Below, in pieces: positions 6,553 through 9,191 of a stretch of DNA of 9,191 nt. The stretch spans positions 1 to 9,191 of the forward strand of contig JAHFTZ010000063.1 in the NCBI GenBank assembly GCA_023265355.1, read 5' to 3'. The DNA is from Terriglobus sp. (GTDB lineage Bacteria > Acidobacteriota > Terriglobia > Terriglobales > Acidobacteriaceae). Both the position numbers and the translations under genes were made by a program. Every line of letters starts with the position of its first letter. Positions within the stretch are counted from its first letter, which is position 1. The notes under the pieces were generated by a model. That model was not told the origin of the DNA. It searched no databases and saw only the letters and a list, made by a program, of their open reading frames with translations.

Positions 6553-7002
6553 TTAGCGCTTGTTGGCGTTCATGAAGCTGGAAATAGAAAAGTATCCAAA
6601 AAGCAGGGAAAGTGCGCAGTACAGAAGAAAGCGATTGTGGCTGGCTGAAGCCATGTGGATGCCGTCGCGGACCTTCGCGGCGTTGACGGCAAAGGCCAGG
6701 GAGAAGAGGAGAAAGAAGCTCCCCGTGACCTCGAGCCAGAGGGCCTTCGAAGCTTTTTTCAGAGGAGCGAGAGCGGCTTGTTTTGCGGAGCGTTTGGCCT
6801 GGTCCACGGCGCGAACCGTCTGTACCACGGAGGCAAGTGTAGCCTCGGGAGATCTGCGGGGTGGCTGCGGGGAGGAGACTTCAGGGCGTTTGACCGGAGG
6901 ATTCGGATCGGGAGCCGTGGCTGCGTCCATGGCCTGTATGGCGGTGCGGGCGGCCTGGCGCGCGCCTGCACCCAGGATGCGGCCTAGGCGTACTTTATCC
7001 AT
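6553..7002 (-). CDS. Hypothetical two-helix membrane protein, 149 aa
   Basis: No family recognised. The N-terminal part (about 1-87) is soluble and basic, with small-residue helices around a Pro-rich stretch (about 30-52, containing PDPNPP and SPQPPRRSP). A Lys/Ala-rich helix follows (VDQAKRSAKQAALAPLKKASKA, about 66-87). Two hydrophobic segments then give membrane helices at about 88-107 (WLEVTGSFFLLFSLAFAV) and 124-143 (FLLYCALSLLFGYFSISSF), with a short Lys/Arg end. This suggests an inner-membrane hairpin with the N-terminal domain probably cytoplasmic. The ATG at 7002-7000 is taken as start, with no Shine-Dalgarno; an ATG at 7047 would add 15 residues and also lacks one. The gene is upstream of gcvT on the same strand (49-base gap) and divergent from a 47-aa gene. 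It may share the gcvT transcript; a link to glycine cleavage is unproven. Confidence 0.85.
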   Translation of the reverse strand: MDKVRLGRILGAGARQAARTAIQAMDAATAPDPNPPVKRPEVSSPQPPRRSPEATLASVVQTVRAVDQAKRSAKQAALAPLKKASKALWLEVTGSFFLLFSLAFAVNAAKVRDGIHMASASHNRFLLYCALSLLFGYFSISSFMNANKR

Positions 7003-7008
7003 TCCCAG

Positions 7009-7014
7009 AGTGTA
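7009..7014 (-). promoter_or_regulatory. Possible -10 element directly before the membrane-protein ATG
   Basis: On the minus strand TACACT (TANNNT type) ends six bases before the ATG at 7002. That places a start site at or next to the start codon, as for leaderless mRNAs. The gene has no ribosome-binding site at this ATG. No clear -35 is visible. If real, it would drive the membrane protein and possibly gcvT-gcvH. Low confidence. Confidence 0.3.
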
Positions 7015-7084
7015 AATGCCGAGTGACGCCTCTGGCCGACCGTGCATCCAATTCGCTGACGTTACATTGAAAGGATGATCTCCA

Positions 7085-7228
7085 ATGAAAAAGTTCCTAT
7101 GGGCCGTAGGTGGTGTCTGCGCAGCAGCCGCAGGTTGGATCGTCTTGGGGAAAAAGAGGATTGAGCCTGTGCAGGAACTTGCCCAGCAGCTGGAGCAGGC
7201 ATGGGCCGATCACCACACGAAGGTTTAG
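7085..7228 (+). CDS. Small single-helix membrane-associated protein, 47 aa
   Basis: A short gene that length filters would miss. Translation from the ATG at 7085 gives a Lys-start N-terminus (MKKFLW), a hydrophobic, Ala/Gly-rich segment (about 4-22: AVGGVCAAAAGWIVLG), a positive KKR cluster, then an amphipathic helix (PVQELAQQLEQAWADHHTKV) to the end. An AAAGGA lies nine bases upstream. The pattern of one membrane helix or uncleaved signal followed by a short helical tail is coherent. The strict hydrophobic/charged layout and good start argue for a real gene. The family is not recognised by name; from memory, similar short proteins ending in WADHHT-like sequences occur in acidobacteria, which I cannot verify here. 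It is divergent from the two-helix membrane-protein gene, 82 bases away. Confidence 0.7.
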   Translation: MKKFLWAVGGVCAAAAGWIVLGKKRIEPVQELAQQLEQAWADHHTKV

Positions 7229-7358
7229 TTACAGGCATAACATTCAGGACTCGGATTGCGGTGGGATCGGTTTGGGACGTAAGGTAGTGAGATATTCATC
7301 GGGCTTGTATCCGTGCCGAATTGTCTTCGTCCAATCAGAAAGCGCCGCGGAGGTGGAA

Positions 7359-7643
7359 ATGAGTCCTAAGGTAAAAGAACTAATTCAGAAGCTTGGCGAG
7401 GCGATCCACGAGTCCGTTTCTGAGAGCGATCAGATTGCTGGGGTTGTGAAGGATATCCGCGAGCAGGGTTTTGATGTGCTTTTGATGTTGGAAGCCACCA
7501 TCGGTCTGAACGAGGTGGAAGAGGAAGACGAGGAGATCGATCTCGAGAGCGAAGAGGGCGCTCCCTTTACGCGAAACGACCTCAGCTTTCTGAAATCGCT
7601 CCGGATTACGTTGCCGGACGAAGGAAAAGAACCGACCGACTAG
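7359..7643 (+). CDS. Hypothetical acidic protein, 94 aa
   Basis: Not recognised. The ATG at 7359 has a strong GGAGG five bases upstream. The same frame is open back to 7110, but that part overlaps the 47-aa gene and reads as non-protein-like, so the short start is preferred. The product is soluble and acidic. It has an N-terminal helix (SPKVKELIQKLGEAIHES, about 2-19), a second helical or strand segment (IAGVVKDIREQGFDVLLMLEA, about 26-46), a run of Glu/Asp at about 51-66, and a C-terminal piece (RNDLSFLKSLRITL, about 72-85). No signal peptide, cysteine or metal-site motif is seen. It ends just before a strong intrinsic terminator, so it is the last gene of its transcript, possibly shared with the 47-aa gene 130 bases upstream. 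The function is unknown. Confidence 0.8.
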   Translation: MSPKVKELIQKLGEAIHESVSESDQIAGVVKDIREQGFDVLLMLEATIGLNEVEEEDEEIDLESEEGAPFTRNDLSFLKSLRITLPDEGKEPTD

Positions 7644-7656
7644 CAGCAGGTAGTTC

Positions 7657-7681
7657 AAGGCCGCCCTTTCGGGCGGCTTTT
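7657..7681 (+). terminator. Intrinsic terminator after the 94-aa gene
   Basis: A perfect 7-bp G+C stem, GCCGCCC / GGGCGGC, with a TTTC loop is followed by TTTT, and preceding A residues can pair with the T-run. It lies 14 bases after the TAG at 7641-7643. This is a textbook Rho-independent terminator and separates this transcript from glgC. Confidence 0.92.
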
Positions 7682-7844
7682 CCATTTGCCTCACTTTGAA
7701 GCGAGAGAGTAGCTTTGGGGCTGTAAGTTCGCACGACAATGCCTGTTGCCGTTAACTTGCATCCAAGAAAAGTGGATTCTTGCACACGAGCTGTGCCAGT
7801 TGTCGAAGACAGACGAACGCAGTCATGACGAGGGGTGAACGACG
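7682..7844 (+). other. Intergenic region before glgC, expected to carry its promoter
   Basis: About 160 bases between the terminator and the glgC start. A glgC promoter must lie here because the preceding terminator is strong, but no hexamer pair is convincing by eye. There is a short direct repeat, CTTGCA at 7756-7761 and 7779-7784 (23-base period), and a 5-bp hairpin ATCCA / TGGAT between the copies. The AGGGG at 7831-7835 is the ribosome-binding site of glgC. Confidence 0.4.
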
Positions 7845-9110
7845 ATGAAGGACACTTTAGGAATTTTGCTGGCTGGCGGAGCTGGCGAAAGATTGTTTCC
7901 ATTAACACGAGACCGCGCCAAGCCAGCAGTTCCATTCGCCGGCCAATATCGCATCATCGACATCACGCTCTCCAACTGCATCAATAGTGGCCTGCGCAAG
8001 GTTTACATCATGACGCAGTACAAGGCGCTCAGTCTGAATCGCCACATCCGCGAAGGCTGGGGAACGGTGGTCGCCAGCGAACTCGGTGAGTTCTGCGAGA
8101 TTCTGCCACCGATGCAGCGCGTGAACAAGAACTGGTATGAGGGCACGGCGGATGCGGTCTATCAGAACATCTACTCCATCGGCTCCGAAGAACCGAAGCA
8201 CTGCCTGATCCTCTCCGGCGATCACATCTACAAGATGAACTACGGCTTGATGATGGAAGCGCACTGCAATTCGGGCGCGGCGGTGACGCTGGCCACGCTG
8301 CCCATCAATCCCGACGAGGTTTCCCGTTTCGGCGTCGTGGAAGTGGCGAAGAATGGTGAGATTACAGGCTTCCAGGAGAAGCCGAAGTCCACCACTATGC
8401 GTTCGCCTTTCAATTCCGACAAGGTGGATGCTTCCATGGGCATCTATCTCTTCAATACGGATGTGCTTCTGCAGGAGCTAATCGCGGACGCAGAAGATCC
8501 CGACTCGAAGCATGACTTCGGGCATAACATTCTGCCCAAGTTGCTGGGCCGCCACAAGATGAACGCCTATAACTTCGTGGACGAGAACCGCCAGGAGGCG
8601 CTCTACTGGCGAGATGTAGGTACGCTTGAAGCCTACTACGAGGCGAATATGGACATGTGTTCCATCTCGCCTACATTCAATCTCTACGACAAGTCCTGGC
8701 CGATGCGCACGCGCCCGACACAGTATCCGCCGGCGAAGTTCGTCTTCGGTGAGCCGGGGCGCACGGGCATGGCGATTAACTCCGTGGTCTCACCCGGCTG
8801 CATCATCTCCGGTTCGGTGGTGCGGGAGAGCGTTCTGTCGCAGGATGTGCGCGTGAACTCGTACTCCGATGTAGATTCGAGCATTATCTTCACGCACGTG
8901 AACATCGGTCGGCACTGCCGCATCCGCCGCGCCATCATCGATCGCGACGTGCAGATTCCCGACGGCACCGTCATCGGTTATGACACGCAGGAAGACAAGA
9001 AGAAATACTTTGTCACGCCGGAAGGTCTGACCGTGGTGACGAGGGATTATTCCATCTATGAAAACCCCGTTTCAACGGATTTTATCGACAGCCGTCACGA
9101 CGGATTCTAG
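7845..9110 (+). CDS. glgC: Glucose-1-phosphate adenylyltransferase (ADP-glucose pyrophosphorylase)
   Basis: Makes ADP-glucose from ATP and glucose-1-phosphate (EC 2.7.7.27), the committed step of bacterial glycogen synthesis, in the cytoplasm. The 421-aa length is typical. The nucleotidyltransferase domain (about 1-275) shows LLAGGAGERLFPLT (8-21), RAKPAVPFAG (24-33), IDITLSNCINSGL (38-50), NWYEGTADAVYQN (96-108), SGDHIYKM (124-131) with D126 as the expected catalytic aspartate, FQEKP (176-180) with K179 in the glucose-1-phosphate site, and YWRDVGT (254-260). A left-handed beta-helix domain follows (about 290-380). At the position of the E. coli activator lysine K39 (NKRAKPAV) this protein has Asp23 (RDRAKPAV), so allosteric control may differ. 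The ATG at 7845 has AGGGG nine bases upstream. It is probably a single-gene transcript bounded by terminators on both sides; no other glg gene is in the window. Confidence 0.97.
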   Translation: MKDTLGILLAGGAGERLFPLTRDRAKPAVPFAGQYRIIDITLSNCINSGLRKVYIMTQYKALSLNRHIREGWGTVVASELGEFCEILPPMQRVNKNWYEGTADAVYQNIYSIGSEEPKHCLILSGDHIYKMNYGLMMEAHCNSGAAVTLATLPINPDEVSRFGVVEVAKNGEITGFQEKPKSTTMRSPFNSDKVDASMGIYLFNTDVLLQELIADAEDPDSKHDFGHNILPKLLGRHKMNAYNFVDENRQEALYWRDVGTLEAYYEANMDMCSISPTFNLYDKSWPMRTRPTQYPPAKFVFGEPGRTGMAINSVVSPGCIISGSVVRESVLSQDVRVNSYSDVDSSIIFTHVNIGRHCRIRRAIIDRDVQIPDGTVIGYDTQEDKKKYFVTPEGLTVVTRDYSIYENPVSTDFIDSRHDGF

Positions 9111-9116
9111 TTCGCG

Positions 9117-9156
9117 AAGAAAATGGCGGAGGCCCCAGGGCCTCCGCCATTTTCTT
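9117..9156 (+). terminator. Very long perfect terminator hairpin after glgC
   Basis: A perfect inverted repeat with 19-base arms (9117-9135 and 9138-9156), a G+C core GGCGGAGGCC, and A-rich/T-rich flanks. The last pair must open to give a CCAG loop. The TTTTCTT on the 3' side is the T-tract, and the matching AAGAAAA makes it symmetrical, so it could also work on the opposite strand. It begins 6 bases after the glgC stop. Confidence 0.92.
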
Positions 9157-9191
9157 ATAAGCGCTTTAGCGATGTCCGAAGCGATAGATCA

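Noticed and set aside
7110..7358. Extended N-terminus for the 94-aa protein
   Set aside because: The extension overlaps the 47-aa gene in another frame and lacks a start signal, while GGAGG sits five bases before the ATG at 7359.
7773..7785. Possible sigma-54 promoter (TGGATTCTTGCAC) before glgC
   Set aside because: The GG and GC dinucleotides are only six bases apart in place of the ten needed for -24/-12 elements.
1..9191. Mobile elements, CRISPR arrays, tRNA or rRNA genes
   Set aside because: No transposase or integrase-like protein, no spaced direct repeat array, and no cloverleaf or rRNA-like segment was found on either strand.

Overview
The window looks like chromosomal DNA of an acidobacterium, probably from the Acidobacteriaceae/Terriglobales group. 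The evidence is the moderately high G+C, the secreted carboxypeptidase-regulatory-like (beta-sandwich) protein of a style common in that phylum, and the split P-protein (gcvPA/gcvPB) glycine cleavage cluster. This assignment is inference from protein style; there is no rRNA or other phylogenetic marker here.

The left three quarters (about 35-7002, almost all on the minus strand) hold the glycine cleavage system. Read in the direction of transcription there are two units. Unit 1 is a two-helix membrane protein of unknown function (7002-6553), gcvT (6503-5376) and gcvH (5280-4891). Unit 2 is gcvPA (3595-2264), an unknown 112-aa protein (2261-1923), gcvPB (1872-325) and an unknown 95-aa protein (322-35). 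In unit 2 each unknown gene starts two bases after the stop codon of the P-protein subunit before it. Between the units lies a plus-strand gene (3687-4829) for a secreted protein with three beta-sandwich domains. It is divergent from gcvPA and convergent with gcvH, so unit 2 needs its own promoter. A perfect 11-bp hairpin at the convergent gene ends (4841-4869) probably stops both transcripts. GcvPA/GcvPB decarboxylate glycine, GcvH carries the aminomethyl group on lipoyl-lysine, and GcvT passes the one-carbon unit to tetrahydrofolate. The L-protein (lipoamide dehydrogenase) and lipoylation genes are not in the window.

The right quarter is on the plus strand. It holds a 47-aa single-helix protein (7085-7228), an acidic 94-aa unknown protein (7359-7643) with a good intrinsic terminator, and glgC (7845-9110), ADP-glucose pyrophosphorylase for glycogen synthesis, with a very strong terminator. 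No rRNA, tRNA, CRISPR array, insertion sequence or phage gene was seen. No gene-free stretch exceeds 300 bases; the longest is the roughly 200 bases before glgC.

Most of the window is ordinary housekeeping DNA. The points worth a second look are the unknown proteins embedded in the gcv units, two possible leaderless starts, the hairpins between gcvT and gcvH, and the very short 47-aa gene.
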